In this document: piece after piece, positions 1-12,802 of the stretch
Position numbering within the stretch: the stretch's first letter is position 1
How the letters are laid out: each line of letters opens with the position of its first letter
DNA from: Scleroderma bovista
Taxonomy: Eukaryota; Basidiomycota; Agaricomycetes; Boletales; Sclerodermataceae
Direction: 5' to 3'
Assembly (NCBI GenBank): GCA_037178675.1
Contig: JAYMGJ010000169.1
Location: 1 to 64,000 of the forward strand
DNA length: 64,000 nucleotides
The notes under the pieces: model-generated
Databases searched by the model: none
Seen by the model: only the letters and a program-made list of their open reading frames with translations
What the model was told of the DNA's origin: nothing
Translations under genes and position numbers: made by a program

Positions 1-603
1 ACTTGCAGCGCTCCCGCCTGAACTGCCTCCCGCCGATCTACGTTCAATGTCGCCCTTGACAATGTTGGCAGCGTTATGTGCCTGAAATGGGTTCGTAACT
101 GAACCGTGGACAGAGTGTTCATTGAGAGAACTAGCGTAATCAGGAACGTGGCACTGCGAAGCCTGGGCTGGGTGGAGAACGTAGAGCTTACCCCATGCCA
201 AATTCATCGCAGTTAGCTTTTCCAATGACATGTGCACCAGCACCACGAAGCAACCTGACGACGGTGGCATCAAAGGGAGAACGATAGTCTACAGCTTTAG
301 ACATAAGTGCAAGCGGGAAAGAGCATGGCGAGTTAACTAACGGCAGAGCATGGCGGATGAGCATGTTGTTGTAAAAGAAGAGGTGCAGATGTTGTCTTTG
401 ATGGCTACTCGCAGTCTTCCGCCATCCTCTGTAGCACCGGCTGTGAGGGAGACGAGGGCGTTGATACTATGAGCAATGCCTCTGGCTGGGATGCGCGGCT
501 CGCTACACCACTGTCGAGTGCATCTTGCGAGCATTTGGGACGTGACGCGTGACTTCCGACTTCCGGATCCGACTTGGACTGCCGCCGCCACCAACCACCG
601 CAT
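1..603 (-). CDS. gatA: GatA-type amidase, mitochondrial glutamyl-tRNA(Gln) amidotransferase subunit A (5' part, truncated by window edge)
   Basis: Subunit A of the mitochondrial GatCAB/GatFAB enzyme releases ammonia from glutamine so that Glu-tRNA(Gln) can be converted to Gln-tRNA(Gln). Read on the minus strand, the sequence gives [13 protein letters not shown], which contains the first catalytic Lys of amidase-signature enzymes. After an intron follow [20 protein letters not shown] and [10 protein letters not shown]. Near the left edge it reads [10 protein letters not shown] and then [12 protein letters not shown], the Gly/Ser-rich amidase signature with the cis-Ser. The catalytic Ser nucleophile and the C-terminal half lie outside the window. 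The start is uncertain: an ATG at about 531 ([10 protein letters not shown]) fits a short targeting sequence better than the upstream ATG at 603. It is divergent from the permease gene that starts at 1204. The family call is firm; exon limits are approximate. Confidence 0.85.
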
Positions 604-1203
604 CGAATTTTTGTCGCCTCTGTGGGGCGAAGGCGGTACAAAGTACCATTCGGGTGGCGAGGTATGTACTACCGTACTTTTGGCGAGCGTTCACAATAGC
701 ATTGGCAAGGTTACGGAGGGCGCTCATGCCTTGTATTCCCTCACCCAGGGTCCTTCCAAAGACACTGATGTCTTATATCCGATAGCCTCTGCCATGATAC
801 CATCATTTGTGGAACCCGTCGCTCCCTCGGATATGGTGAGATTGCGTTATACCTGTACTGATGTTACGATCACTCCACTGGCGATGAGTTTGGGAACAAT
901 GAATGCAACTCCAAATGTTTGGCCCCGTGGGAGATGCGAGGCAGGCATCTTGGCCGAAAGAACAGTTTTCTTTGCTTCGACGAACTCCTTCCACGAATAT
1001 CACCAGCGCGCGTGCCTTTTCAGGCTTCGCCATTGGGTTCGTGGGGATCTGTTCGGTTCCCGATGGCAGACCAGGCAAATCCAGTGTGACTAAAGCAAGG
1101 GACTGCTGTCAAACGCCACCCCCCTTGGCCATTGGCCACCTATAATTGCTCTACAACTCTTTCACTCGGCTGATCTCTTGTCCCCTCCCTCCCAACTATT
1201 CAG
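604..1203. other. Intergenic or unresolved stretch between gatA and AAP1
   Basis: On the minus strand, an open stretch at about 850-1080 contains QTFGVAFIVPKLIASGVIV followed by a plausible GT donor. A second one at about 503-727 begins MSALRNLANAIVNARQ. They could be exons of a short gene upstream of gatA, but I recognise no family. Otherwise the stretch should hold the promoters of gatA (minus) and AAP1 (plus). A pyrimidine-rich run, tctcttgtcccctccctccc, lies just before the AAP1 start. Confidence 0.35.
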
Positions 1204-4007
1204 GATGGACCCCGCCGTCCATCTTCTCGGTCTCGAAGCAAACGGTGATCCAGCTGGCGCGGAACCTGCATACGGCCCACAGCGGAAACTCAAACAACGA
1301 CATGTTCAAATGTAAGTATGATCCGTCAGCTTCTGCCGTGTCTGACTTCTGTAGGATTGCCGTGGGTTTAATTGCACACAATTTCAAGCGCTTATTCATC
1401 TTGATGGCGTCTAGATCGCAGGAACTATCGGAACAGGCTTATTCCTCGGGTCTGGCCAAGCTATCAGTGGTGCTGGGCCAGTCGGTGCACTCTTTGCGTA
1501 TGCGTTCGTTGGATCGGTTGCCTTCGCGTGAGTCCCCGGGTGGGTTTTCAGAGTTTAGTGTCCCCCCCACTGATCATGCGATAGTTCACTTTGTTCCATC
1601 GGGGAAATGACCTCCATGGCTCCAGTCGCTGGCTCATTCCCATATTATGGTACGTCCCGTCGCTCGCTTTTGGTATCCCCGCAGTAAACCCATGGACGAC
1701 CATAGCGTCCCGATGGGTTGACGAGGCCCTCGGTTTCTCGGTATGTATGCCACCTGTTGTCTAAAACGTAGGCTGATCCATCATACCAGGTTGGATGGGC
1801 AAGTTCACTTCGGTGCCTTGTACAATTAACCTTCTCATCATTTTGTAGAATTACTTTTTCGTAAGCTTCCCTTCTGGAATGTCGTGGACGAATCGCTGTC
1901 AACATCCATATACTATGTAGACCAACGCGTAAGTTAATCCATGGCTCTGTATTGGTGTGCGATAGACTTTTCAATAGGGTTACCATCCCTGCCGAGATCT
2001 CCGGCGCCAGGCTGCTTTTGACGTTATGGAAAGTAAGCCCACAACAATCATTTCAATAGTATTTGTTCCCGAACGATTCGTAGGTCCAGCACCTCGAGGC
2101 TTATACAGTGTTAATCCTGGGTGTGATTCTTCTGGTCAATATTTTTGGTGTCAGGTGAGCACTTGAAAAAGTGCGTGCTTATCCGATCTCAGGACATTGG
2201 TACAGATATTTCGGAGAAAGTATGCTTTTTCTTTACTTAACACGATGTGTGGCAAGGACTTATTGACCGCAAGCCGAATTTGGATTCAGCCTGGTGAAAT
2301 GTAAGGTATCACTTCTTTTTGTATTCACCTTATTTATCTATCGCAGTGATCATGATCTTTGTCCTGATTGTCATTGGTCTCATTATTGATCTTGGCGGAG
2401 GACCAAACCATATACGGCTGGGGTTCAAGGTTTGTCCTACTCCCTCGCGGTTTGATCTGTCTGACCCTTTTCCGTCTATAGTATTGGATCAACCCAGGTC
2501 CATTGACGGCTAATGTGCCGCCTCTCAACAGATTCTTGGGAATTGTGTCTGCCATAATGCAGGCATCGGCCGCTTATCAAGGCATTGAGATTTCTACTAT
2601 GTGAGATCGTCAGTTCTGTACAAGCAGGAACTGACGTATCCAACAGTGCGGCTGCGGAAACTGAGAATCCTCGAAGAAATGTTGCGCGAGCCATGAAAAA
2701 AGCATTCTTTCGCATATCCATTTTCTATGTCCGTGGCGAGCCTTACTATTTCCCGAAATCTATTTCACTATTCTTGCAGATTGTTGGTGTCCTTGTCGCT
2801 GGTTTGATTGTCCCCAGCACCGATCGCGACCTGTTGCAACGTGCGCTGACTTCATATTGCTAACCGCTTTTGGAACATTGACATTCCCGTTCAGCTCCGG
2901 GAGAAATTACGTCATTCAATGGTACGGCAGCAGGTCAGACTGTCAATGCGTCTCCATTCGTTATTGGAATGAAGAACGCTGGGTTTGCAGGTGAGAGAGG
3001 TATTACCTTTCTCTTCTTCTCACCTTCTTTCAGCGCCACTGGTATCTGTCATCAATGCCGGCTTACTCACTAGTGCAATTTCCGCTGGAAATTCGTTCTC
3101 ATTCTCTGCATCTCGCATTCTTTATGGTCTCGCCCTCCGTGGCCAAGCACCAAGGATCTTCAGTCGCGCCGATCGCCGTGGAGTCCCAGTACCGGCTGTA
3201 TTGTTTACTGTATGTGGTAATTTAGCTAGCTCGATAGCCGGTTTTTGATACACGGAACCAGGTCGCTTTTGGGTTCTTGGCGTTTATCACCATTCCGGAT
3301 GCCTTTCAGTGAGTATCGCATTTATATTTCTAGATCCGGGTACTAATGTTGTTTTCTTAATTACTCCATAGGTGGTTCTATCATTTAGCGGCAGTCGGGG
3401 AGCTCATTACATGGGCTATTATTAACCTGACTTATCTTCGTTTTCGTTTGTGCTATCTTGGATAAAGGTGTTACCTGTACTCATGATTTAAAAAGACAGG
3501 GGCATGACAGTTCAAGCTAGAGACAGAAGAGAGTTGATATATTGGAGTAGATTTCAGGTGTATAGCATTCGAAAGTTACTCTGCGCACATCGATACTTAC
3601 AGGGTCAATCTAGCCGTGGCTCGCTCGGTGGGGATTATTCTGGTGTATCGTTTTCCTTTTACTCGGTGGTTACCCCATCTTCCGGGGCTTCAAGAAGGTT
3701 GACCGGGTCTTCATTGGGAACTGTCGGTCAACTTACGCGTCTTTCTGAGGATCGTTGTCGTGCTCACTCAAGAACTAGATGTTATCCCGCCTGTCATCTT
3801 TGGGCTCTTTGCCTGCTGGAGACTTCTACATAACTCCTTCATTTGGCGGTCCCATGAGATGGATTTCGTCCTCGTACGTTTTCTGGTCATTCACCCTGCT
3901 GTAACCTGACGGATGAGACGTAGGACATCCCTACGATCGAGCAAACCGAATCGCCAGTGCCACCACTAACAGGCTGCTGGGAAATTTTTGCCGATAAAAT
4001 ATTCTGA
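1204..4007 (+). CDS. Amino acid permease AAP1 (yeast amino acid transporter type, APC superfamily)
   Basis: A plasma-membrane proton/amino acid symporter of the fungal AAT family (GAP1-like). Exon 1 begins MDPAVHLLGLEANGDPAG and ends in KLKQRHVQM, the hallmark just before TM1. A 7-nt exon (1355-1361) supplies the last base of the Met codon plus Ile-Ala. The next exon reads IAGTIGTGLFLGSG, the TM1 substrate-binding segment. Later exons give MAPVAGSFPYY, RWVDEALGF, a 9-nt exon V-G-W (1790-1798), then NYFF, YWINPGP, QASAAYQGIEI, and FSASRILYGLALRGQAPR with GVPVPAVLFT. The last exon reads DIPTIEQTESP and ends CWEIFADKIF before TGA at 4005-4007. The donor after the 9-nt exon is GCAAGT, a GC-AG intron. 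I see no certain frame break. It is the only plus-strand member of the four permeases and converges on the TRM140 gene. Confidence 0.85.
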
Positions 4008-4162
4008 CGCAGTGGAGTACTGCTACAGCAAATGCTAGAAGGATAAGGCAACAGCCATCATGGGTGGTAAATACAACACATACTTTATGATCTACTTATG
4101 ATTGGATGGACAGTTTGTTACAATGTGTATTATACTTACGCCACGGACTGGAGTAGTCATTT

Positions 4163-5848
4163 TTATATCTGGAGTCTGGCTAGTGTTCGTGACTCATTGG
4201 AACCCTGTTTCTTAAACCTTCCTTGCATCCATACCCGATACATTTTTAGTTGACGCTTTCTATTGACCAACAAACGTCTATCCACGCCAAGTTGATCAAT
4301 GACAAAGAGGGGATGTGACAGATGAATGGTAAGGGGCTTCAGGAGATTAGGGTGAATAGTGACGTTAGGGTGTGGAGTCAAGTCTTTGGAAGGGTCGGGC
4401 TGTAGATGCTGTGGATTTTCCAACTCTGGCGTTGGTGGCATAGAATCATCCGAAGGACTTTCCTGACTCTCATCGACCATCTCGACTGTTTTTGAAGTCT
4501 TCTGAGCCAAGGAAGCTCGCGTGCCGGTGAATATCAATGCCAGTTCATCTTAGACGGACGTCAACAGGAGAGGAGAGTATTGCGATAGGCCGCCTACCAA
4601 GTTCAAAAAAATACACCCGTGTTTTGTCCCCTCGGATATAAAAATTGTTTTCAAGTAGTCGTCCCGACTTGAAGCGTAGTTGCGTGAGATCATACCGGCC
4701 ATAGTCCCGTAGTAATACAACACCTCCCGGCTTTAGCATCTACCGTAGGCATAAAGTTGTCAACGTTAAGGCCACAAATCGTATACAAGGATAATGCCAA
4801 CCCGGTGTATATTGCAAACAGCTCTTGCCCACTCGTCCGGATGAAGCGCACTCAGAACAAAGACAAGCACGACAATGTCCACTGATTCGGGGGTTACACC
4901 AGGAGGGAGGCTATCCTCAGTTGCAAGGTCCCACACTGCAGCTTGGATGGATCCGAACGGTGGATTATGGTACAATGGGTTTGTCTAGAATAGAAAAACT
5001 TGGGTTACCTATCTGCAGCTAGTGAAGGGGGGGGACAAACCTGGACCAATTTTACTGCGTGTGATGAGTAGTCGAATGCATGTAACACAAGCTTCGGATT
5101 TTTGTTTTCCAAAAGGAGAGGAAATGCAGTATTACCCGCACCTTGCCTAGCTGAGGGTCAAGGTTCTCTCTGAAATTTTGACAGAGAACTTACCGCAACC
5201 AACTTCACAGACCACTACATTGCCAGCATCTTTCTCAGCAACGGCTACTAATTCGGGGAATTCTAGGTGAAGCCTAGGTGGATGAACAACATAAGTTATA
5301 CGTTACGTTAACATGCGAACGCACCATTTTCTGTCGCGGAAGAAATTGTCGGCGTTAGTCTTGTAAAAGTTATCCCTTCTCGTTTAGAGATCAGTAGTTA
5401 TGCAGTGCCAGAACTTGAGATGCCCACCAGTGCTTTGCAGGCTTCGCGTTGTATTTTTCCTTTTCTTCGACGGGCACAGGCGCAATGCGCTGCCTCTCTA
5501 GCGAATGTGCGATGATTTCAGCCTGATCATCAGGAGGCGGAACATGATCCCATGCATTCTGTGTCCATACATCAGACTGTTCTGTGAGAAATCTGGAAGA
5601 CTGAACAAATCACATGGCTGTAGGTGCGAGGCTGCTCACCTCGACCCAAACGGCGGCTTTTCAGCGCCGATGTTGTGCACCGATGAGGCCAACTTTGGGA
5701 TCCGTGCTGATGACTCCCGGATTTCAGTGGTCTGTTCCGCCGGCATCGAGATTGGGCGACACAGCTGTTCTGTGGACTGTGCGATCCCAGTACTGATCTG
5801 ACTTGGCGTTAGTTGGACTTCCCGGGGTCTTGGGATTGTGTCCACCAC
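4163..5848 (-). CDS. TRM140: tRNA (cytosine-3) methyltransferase, TRM140/METTL2 family
   Basis: Uses S-adenosylmethionine to make 3-methylcytidine at position 32 of tRNA-Thr/Ser anticodon loops. Exon 1 (5641-5848) ends PPFGSR and splices to [18 protein letters not shown], matching the METTL2 N-terminus. Next come [21 protein letters not shown] and the AdoMet motif [14 protein letters not shown] (about 5095-5215). Then [37 protein letters not shown] and [16 protein letters not shown] follow, and the C-terminus [20 protein letters not shown]. Homology begins about 65 residues in, so the ATG at 5848 or an internal Met could be used. The actin-binding extension of yeast Abp140 is absent. The last 60 or so residues contain a Ser/Pro-rich insert. 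The gene is convergent with AAP1 (156 bp between stops) and divergent from the RhoGEF. Confidence 0.9.
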
Positions 5849-6225
5849 CAGCGAGCGGGCTCAAAGGGAGCAGTGGATGGTGGATACTTGAGGCGATGAA
5901 CTTGCTGTGAATTCTGTTCCCAATGGCCGTTAAATGTCGACAATCTTCTGTGTTGCGAGCCCACTAGTGTCGGGTGTCGGGATCCGCAGTCAATAGGCGC
6001 GGTGCATAGTACTATCCACGCTTGACCAGAGCTGGCTTGCTACCCATCCCAGTGCACGATTTTGTCGGCAGCACCAGCGCTTCTCCCTGGTACCAGGACA
6101 ACCCAGCTAGGCTACAACTGACGTTGAAACGCCTTTACAGCTCGCGGTCTGTAGGTGCACTTCCCCCCAGACTACGGTGGGGTCGGCCATAATCCACCCT
6201 TAGAAAGTGTCAACTGAATTGCATC
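5849..6225. promoter_or_regulatory. Shared upstream region of TRM140 and the RhoGEF
   Basis: 377 bases separate the two divergent starts, so both promoters must lie here. I see no convincing TATA box or other motif. Confidence 0.4.
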
Positions 6226-9200
6226 ATGTCCACCCTTCAGTCTACCGCACGACTCCCCCAACCTGGGGACGAAGATCTCCAGCATCTGTACGACGAAGTG
6301 TGGCGGATCTTTGACGAAGAAGCATCCGTAGTCGAGCCCTCGCTCATTGCACCCGTTGCACCCGCCGCACCCGCCGCACCCGCAATATCCCCCAACCCCC
6401 GAGAAACATTTAGCAACAGTCCACACATCGACGTAGACAATTTAGGTCTACCAATGTCAAACTCAAAGCATGCGCCAGTACCTCCTCGACCTCCTCGTAT
6501 GTCGTCGAGTTTACTACATTCGAGCTGTTTTCATTAATATAACCCAGTTCCTCCCGCTCCATCAACTCATGTCTCTGAAGCGCGCCAAACTCCAGATTCT
6601 GCGGTATCCCCGACAACACAAAGGAGACTACGGCCATTGCCATTGCCTCCTGGTGCGGTTTTACCACCTGTCACTGGTGGGGCGGACTCTCACCACAGCG
6701 TAACACCTCCTATTCCAAGTGGTTCAAGGCCGGAAACTGCAAACACTGAAGGGTACGTCGAAGATCGCAAGCATGTCACGCATCTGACCGTTGGTCACAG
6801 TCGTCGCCAGTTACCCCAAGCACCAGGCGTGCAACCAAACGGACATCATAGCAGCCATCCGTCCACCGGTTCGGCCACCTCGCCAACCACATCACTGGGC
6901 AGAGGCCCTCCCCTTGACTCTTTGCTAAATCTTAATAAACCGGTCCCTGCTGTGCCTACATACCCCAATGGATTGGCCCAGGGTATGGACTTATTTGGCA
7001 CACAGCTAACTGAAGGTACTTCAGACGGGCGTGAATCTGTGGCAAGAAAACCCTCCGTACGGCCTCCCGGTGCTCTAGCTCCCGTGATTCCCGGTTTCAG
7101 TACTAGTCCTTATGATGAATCTCTTCTCGAGATGTACGCTGAGGAACCCCAGAAGTCGTACTCAGGTCATCGTCAGCAAGACACAGATCAACTGGATCTT
7201 TTTTCACAAGCAGTTTCGCGATACCACACTGGTGATGTCTACAATGAGGCGCCTATTTCTTCACGCACAAATGATAATCAGAGTTTATCTTCGTCAGATC
7301 CTCACCCACATTGTAAGTACCTGCCGTTGGCAACCCAAGCCCTACTCATTAACATAGACAAAGACATGGACGCGGCTCTTGGACGTGCGATCTCTACGGG
7401 GTCAACTACCTCGTCTATGGCCCCAGAACTCTTCTCAAGGCGTCCAACAGGTAACACTACTGCGACAATGCACAACGGCTCTGGGTCCTTGAACTTGCAG
7501 GACGGCTCGACCACTCTTGTCCGGGACGATTCTGTTGGTTCCTACGGTCCCTCTTCTGCTGGTCCGTCTACATTGTATTCTACACATGCATATGACTCTG
7601 TCGACGACTATCATCACGGTAGCGCGGATTCTTTGGATCGCCCTCACCCCGGCGTTTATGATCCTGCCGGTAGTGTGACCGACCCAGCTGATGTCCAAGG
7701 AGAAGATGAAGAAGGGTATTTCACCGATAGTGACGACTCTGATCCAGATCGATTCGTCAATTTCAGTCTATTGTCACATCTTGCTGTCCGGCTGCGTGAC
7801 AAAGTCCCAAGAGGAACACATGTTAAGAGCAGCATACCGTATCCTCGTGCATTTACTGGGAAGGACATAGTTGTACGTAATATTATTCACTGACGATGTT
7901 AGCTACAGCGGCTGATCCATCCTTCGAAGTCAACGATACAGTCGCAGATTCAACGCGAACTTCTCATTAACCATGGTATCTCAACTGCAGACAGACGTAT
8001 TGCTCTCCAAGTAGCACGCAGTCTCCAGCAACAATTATTCTTTTATGAAGTCGAATGGAACGACAAACCTCTCCAGGATGGCGTCGAGGATGTGTATATG
8101 TTCTTGGATCTGGAAGGTACATCTGAAGGGCCACGGGAAAGGGAGGAGCTGCCGACCGCTGTGGTCACCATGCTTACCAAGTGCTATGCACCAAGCTGCA
8201 GCGAGGACGATCCATGTTATTCATTCGCGTGCCCCAGACGGCGTGTGCGTAATTTGTCCCCTAGTAACTGTGCTCTTATTGATGATGCTATCTAGCATGC
8301 AAATGTCCTTGACATTGGCCCGTTACCCGAACCTGAGGCGCCACACGTGAGTGAAGATTGCTTTACCTTTCGCAACTTCCTCATTTTCGCTTCAGCAAAC
8401 CGAAGATTGGCTTAATACAGTTGATCCTACTATTGTTCACAATCTTCCCGAGAGTGAAATCAATCGGCAGAGGTGAGTCTTGCCGAGCACTTACGAATCC
8501 GTCCACGTATATTTTGTCCAGTATTATATATAAGACAATAAGCCAGGAAGAACAGTACATCCAGGACCTCGATACGGTGGAAGCAGTACGTCGCACATGC
8601 CGTCTTAGTTCGGCCACTGACTGGTTATCAGTTATATATTAAACCTCTCCGTCGCGCAACCCACATCATGTCTGTCACCAAGCTTGATGAATTCATCGAG
8701 GAAGTATTTGGCAACATTCTGGATCTCCGAGAATGCAACAAACGGCTGATAGAAGCTTTGTACGTCCGGCAGCGTGAACAAGCACCGATCATACAGAAGG
8801 TCGGAGATGTTTTCCTGGACGCTGCTAGGAGCTTCCGGTATGCTTATCCCACCTATGTTGGACACCTACCTCTCGCGGAAAAGAGGTTCAAGGAAGAGAT
8901 GGAAACCAATGGAGAGCTCAGGCTGTTCCTTGAGGTTCTTGCCCACCAATTCGACAAGGGATCGTCACTTACGTATTTCACTAGGAATGTGCGAGACAGT
9001 CGGTGGAATCTCGGCGCCTGGATGTGAAGCACCTGCTGAACCGGCCCTCGGAGCATCTTCAGAAATACCCCCTAGCTCTGGAGGCTATCATGAAGGCAAC
9101 GACAGATGGTAATCCAGATGCTTATTACCTGGCCGAAGCCATTCAGGCGATCAAGAGTCTACAAGGTGTGGGCCAATTGCGCACGTTCCAATCTGCCATG

Positions 9201-12200
9201 GGCAAAGGTCCTACGAGTAAATGGGAGTGGCACGATCTGGTATCTAGGGACGTTAGGGAGGGCTTGAGTAAGTCGGAGGCCAAACGCCAATCGTAAGTCC
9301 TCTATTCTGTACATGGGGACTGCCCACGTCATCAACCACTGTCTTCAGAGTAATTTTTGAGCTCATCAAAGGTGAAATGGTGTACGTGAAGGATTTGGAA
9401 AACATCGAAACGGTGCGGATGTGTGCCCACTATCCTCATTCTCATGGACTTACGTTTGCAGATGTACATACGGCCCTTGCGAGAGCAAGACCAGCCTGTG
9501 ATTATTCCCAGGGACAGACTGAACAGCTTCATCTCCGATGTGTTCCACAATTATTCCGAAATCTACGCTCACCACAGGAGACTTCTCGATCAATTGCATG
9601 AGATTCAACGCGAAGAGCACCCGGTCATCAAGAGCATTACTGCCCCGTTATTTGATGCAGCTTTGAACTTCAGGGATGCTTATATGGAGTATATTCCGAA
9701 TTATCCCATCGCTGCGTACAGAATAGACGATGAGACGGCGAACAACCCGGAATTCAAATCGTTTGTTGACGTACGTCGGACACTGTTTCTGATGACCCTT
9801 TATTCATGTGGTGTCTAGAAATGTGTTCGGAACCCTGATTCCCGTCGGCTTGACATGAAAAACTTCATATATCGTCCGATCCCCCGTCTTCTGCGGTACG
9901 ACTTATTACTTAAGGGTATTTTGGAGGCAACGCCGGCCGGACACGAGGACTGTGAAGCCATACCAGAGGTTCTTGATATAGTCAAGTCGATTGGAAAGGA
10001 CACGGAGCCCGGCGTTCAGTCCGCAAAACAAAAAGTACAGCTGTGGTGCTACAACGCCAACCTCATATTCAAGACCGGGGAATCAGTTGTGAGTACGACG
10101 AAGTTCCCACCCGTAGATAGACTTAAAGTGGTCTCTAGGACATGGACCTATTGAACGAGAATCGGTCCCTTGTACATGCTGGCAAAGTATTACGACAACC
10201 GGATACAGGCTTCAATGGTTGGGCGGAGCTTTTCGTCCTTCTCTTTGATAATTATCGTAAACATTTTCACCTCATTCACCTTTTAGATTTCTAACGGCCT
10301 GGTTGCAGTGGTCCTGACTAAGCCTAAAGAAAAAGATGGTGTCACAAAATACCATGTCAACCGAAGGGTAGGCCATCCGAGCGTGACTTAGCAGATAGCT
10401 AACCCCGTAGCAGCCCATTCCGCTGGATCTCCTTAATCTTGCCAGTTTCAGTGATCCGCCTATTCAGAGGAGCACGAGCATCTTGCGTCTGGGACTTGGT
10501 GGCGGCAACAGACACATAGATGATCGTCCAGGACCAGCTACACCAGGAGGTGCCGCGCCTGATAGCGCCAGTGACTCTCGCCTTGTCTATCCATGCACTA
10601 TCCATTATAGCGGGAGGCTTGGCGGTCTTTACACCCTGTTTACCGAAAGCCAGCAGGGGCGTACGGATTGGAAGCAAAAGCTAGAGGAGGCTCTTGGTTT
10701 GCGCAAAATCGTACAAGAGTCGAACAAGGTCTTTGAGATGGAGCCTCTTAGTACCGACACTTTCTTTGTGCCAACACTCTCTGCTAGCAACACTGCTCCT
10801 TCTTGGAACCATGAAAATGCGTTTACAGGCAAAGTCACCTGTTCCGTCCCATTCAGTAAGTATATTCCTTACATAACCACGTCGCAGCCGTTCATCCATA
10901 TTTAGATACTGCCGATGGAAGAGAGCTTGTTGCAATCGGTTGTGCAGAAGGAGTATGGATTGGATTCAGACATGATTCGAGATGTTGGTCTTTCTACCAT
11001 TCATTCTATATGGTCTCCTAATGTTGGTTTGACAAATAGCTATGCGCCGTGTGTTGCATCTGAAGATGGTCACCCAGTGTGCGATGTTGGAAGACTTTGG
11101 CATGTTTTTAGTCTTAGCAGACAAGGTTAGCTGGATGGTTTCATTGGACTTACCAATCATAAACACGAGTCCCAGGCGCTTTTCGCCTACCATATAGAAG
11201 CACTCGTGCCATCGTCACCTCAAAGCGCACACACTTCCCAGACTCCACAACGAGTCAATGGCACGAGGGATGTCCACTTCTTCAGTGTTGGTCAACAAGG
11301 CGGTCGCACATTAGTCATTTACATGAAGAAAAAAGGAGTAAGCTGCATCACGACACTTTCATACACCTTGCTGATGTTGGAGCAGCTTGATAGCGTTTTC
11401 CGCGTGCTTGAACCTGTGGTAGAAAAAATCAATGAACGCACTAAAACACCAGCTTCCTTCACGTCTCGGTTCGGCATACGGCCTGCACGTTCAGAGTGGT
11501 TCCGCCTATATAGAGTAACCTTGAACCTCTGGTCTGCACGATTCAAAATAATTGATGATATCATTAGGAATTCTTCTTACCCTCCGAATCATTTGATTTA
11601 GTCTTCTTAAAGGCTAAAATCGCGATCCTTTGTACCAAAGGCTTCGAGATCATGGACCTCACCGAGTATGACCCTCGCTCTGGAAATAATGCCACGTTTT
11701 ACTAACGATTACTGTTAGTTTCAAGAGCGTAACTATTCCACTGAGGGATGATGGGCACGAGCGACTTGCCAAACGCTGCGAGTCTTGCAAGCCAGTGGGG
11801 ATGTTTCGGGTGGAAAACGAATTCTTACTTTGCTACGACGGTAAGCCTGTCCTCGTGCTGTTCTGCCTGTGGTCTTATTTTATGTCAGAATTTGGTATAT
11901 ATGTGAACAAACATGGAGCGCCAAGTCGAACCACGGGCACTATCGAGTGGGAAGGCACGGCAGAGCGGGTTGCTATGCATTGGCCGTTTATCCTCCTCTT
12001 TGACTCCCGGTTCATGGAGGTCCGGCACGTATCGACTGGGTTGCTCGCTCAGATCATCCCTGGGAATGAAATCAGGTCTATCTGGGATGGCCGTGGGACG
12101 TCCAGCGGCTCTCCAGGAGAAGGATTCAACCAGCCAATGAACCTTGAACCACGGATACACGTTGTCATGTCTGTACCGGAGCCGAGTCCTCACAGTCAGG

Positions 12201-12379
12201 GTAACAGGTTACGTTCCGTGGCACAACATGTATTTGAGGTGACGCCCACAGTCCCTCTCTACCCGCCTGGGCCTATTACTTCCCCTTCCAATTCGGGGTA
12301 CTTTCCCCAGTCTAACTCGCCACCACACTCACCTAGCATGACGCCGAATACGCTCGTACAGAGTGGGTCGTGGAGATGA
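6226..12379 (+). CDS. Rho guanine nucleotide exchange factor (DEP - DH - DH - PH - CNH)
   Basis: Probable activator of Rho1 in cell-wall integrity signalling, like ROM2 (family knowledge). Exon 1 (6226-6496) begins MSTLQSTARLPQPG and holds an Ala-Pro repeat. The second exon (6548-7872) is a low-complexity region ending in FTGKDIV. It splices to STIQSQIQRELL and DRRIALQVARSLQQQLFFYEVEW, a DEP domain with the end VEDVYMFLD. DH domain 1 (about 8535-9296): EEQYIQDLDTVEALYIKPLR, then RLDVKHLLNRPSEHLQKYPL. DH domain 2 (about 9350-10095): MVYVKDLENIETMYIRPLRE, then KNFIYRPIPRLLRYDLLL. The PH region follows (AGKVLRQPDTGFNGWAELFV). The CNH domain runs from about 10850 to 12190 (FGIYVNKHG, TIEWEGTAERVAMHWPFILL). 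A Ser/Pro tail ends at TGA 12379. More than 15 short introns are implied. Two full DH domains before one PH is unusual for this family. Confidence 0.85.
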
Positions 12380-12802
12380 TCTTACATCCATTGAATTTGT
12401 TGGTTCGATTTGACGATGACGCTATCATGGCATTGTCAGAGAAACTCGTACCTTTACTTGTCCATTCTTCTCTCCGTTTGGCCTTCCTACCGTTCGTCTA
12501 GCTTGTACCATGTAGTATACGGATACGGATACTTTTCAACGCCATTTGTCTGTTTGCTTTGTGCATCCTTACCCTTTGTCATGGTCCCGATTCGATTCGT
12601 TCACTCGTCTGGTTTTTCGTCATGAATGGATTCTTATTACCACCTCTCTGCACATGGTATATGGGTGCTGATTCCATTCCAATAGACATCGCCTAATGTT
12701 TAAGGGTATTGCGATGACTGAGCTTCATCCTAGGTACATTCGTAAAGCAAGCAGTACTACAACAAGCATCTCAGACGGGATCGAGGTTGTCAGCTAACAC
12801 AT
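12380..12802. other. Convergent intergenic region, RhoGEF / AAP2
   Basis: About 420 bases between two stop codons. It should contain both 3' ends. I see no gene or repeat. Confidence 0.5.

Noticed and set aside
476..1093. 205-residue plus-strand frame opposite gatA
   Set aside because: It is antisense to the clearly coding gatA exon at its left end and shows no recognisable family.
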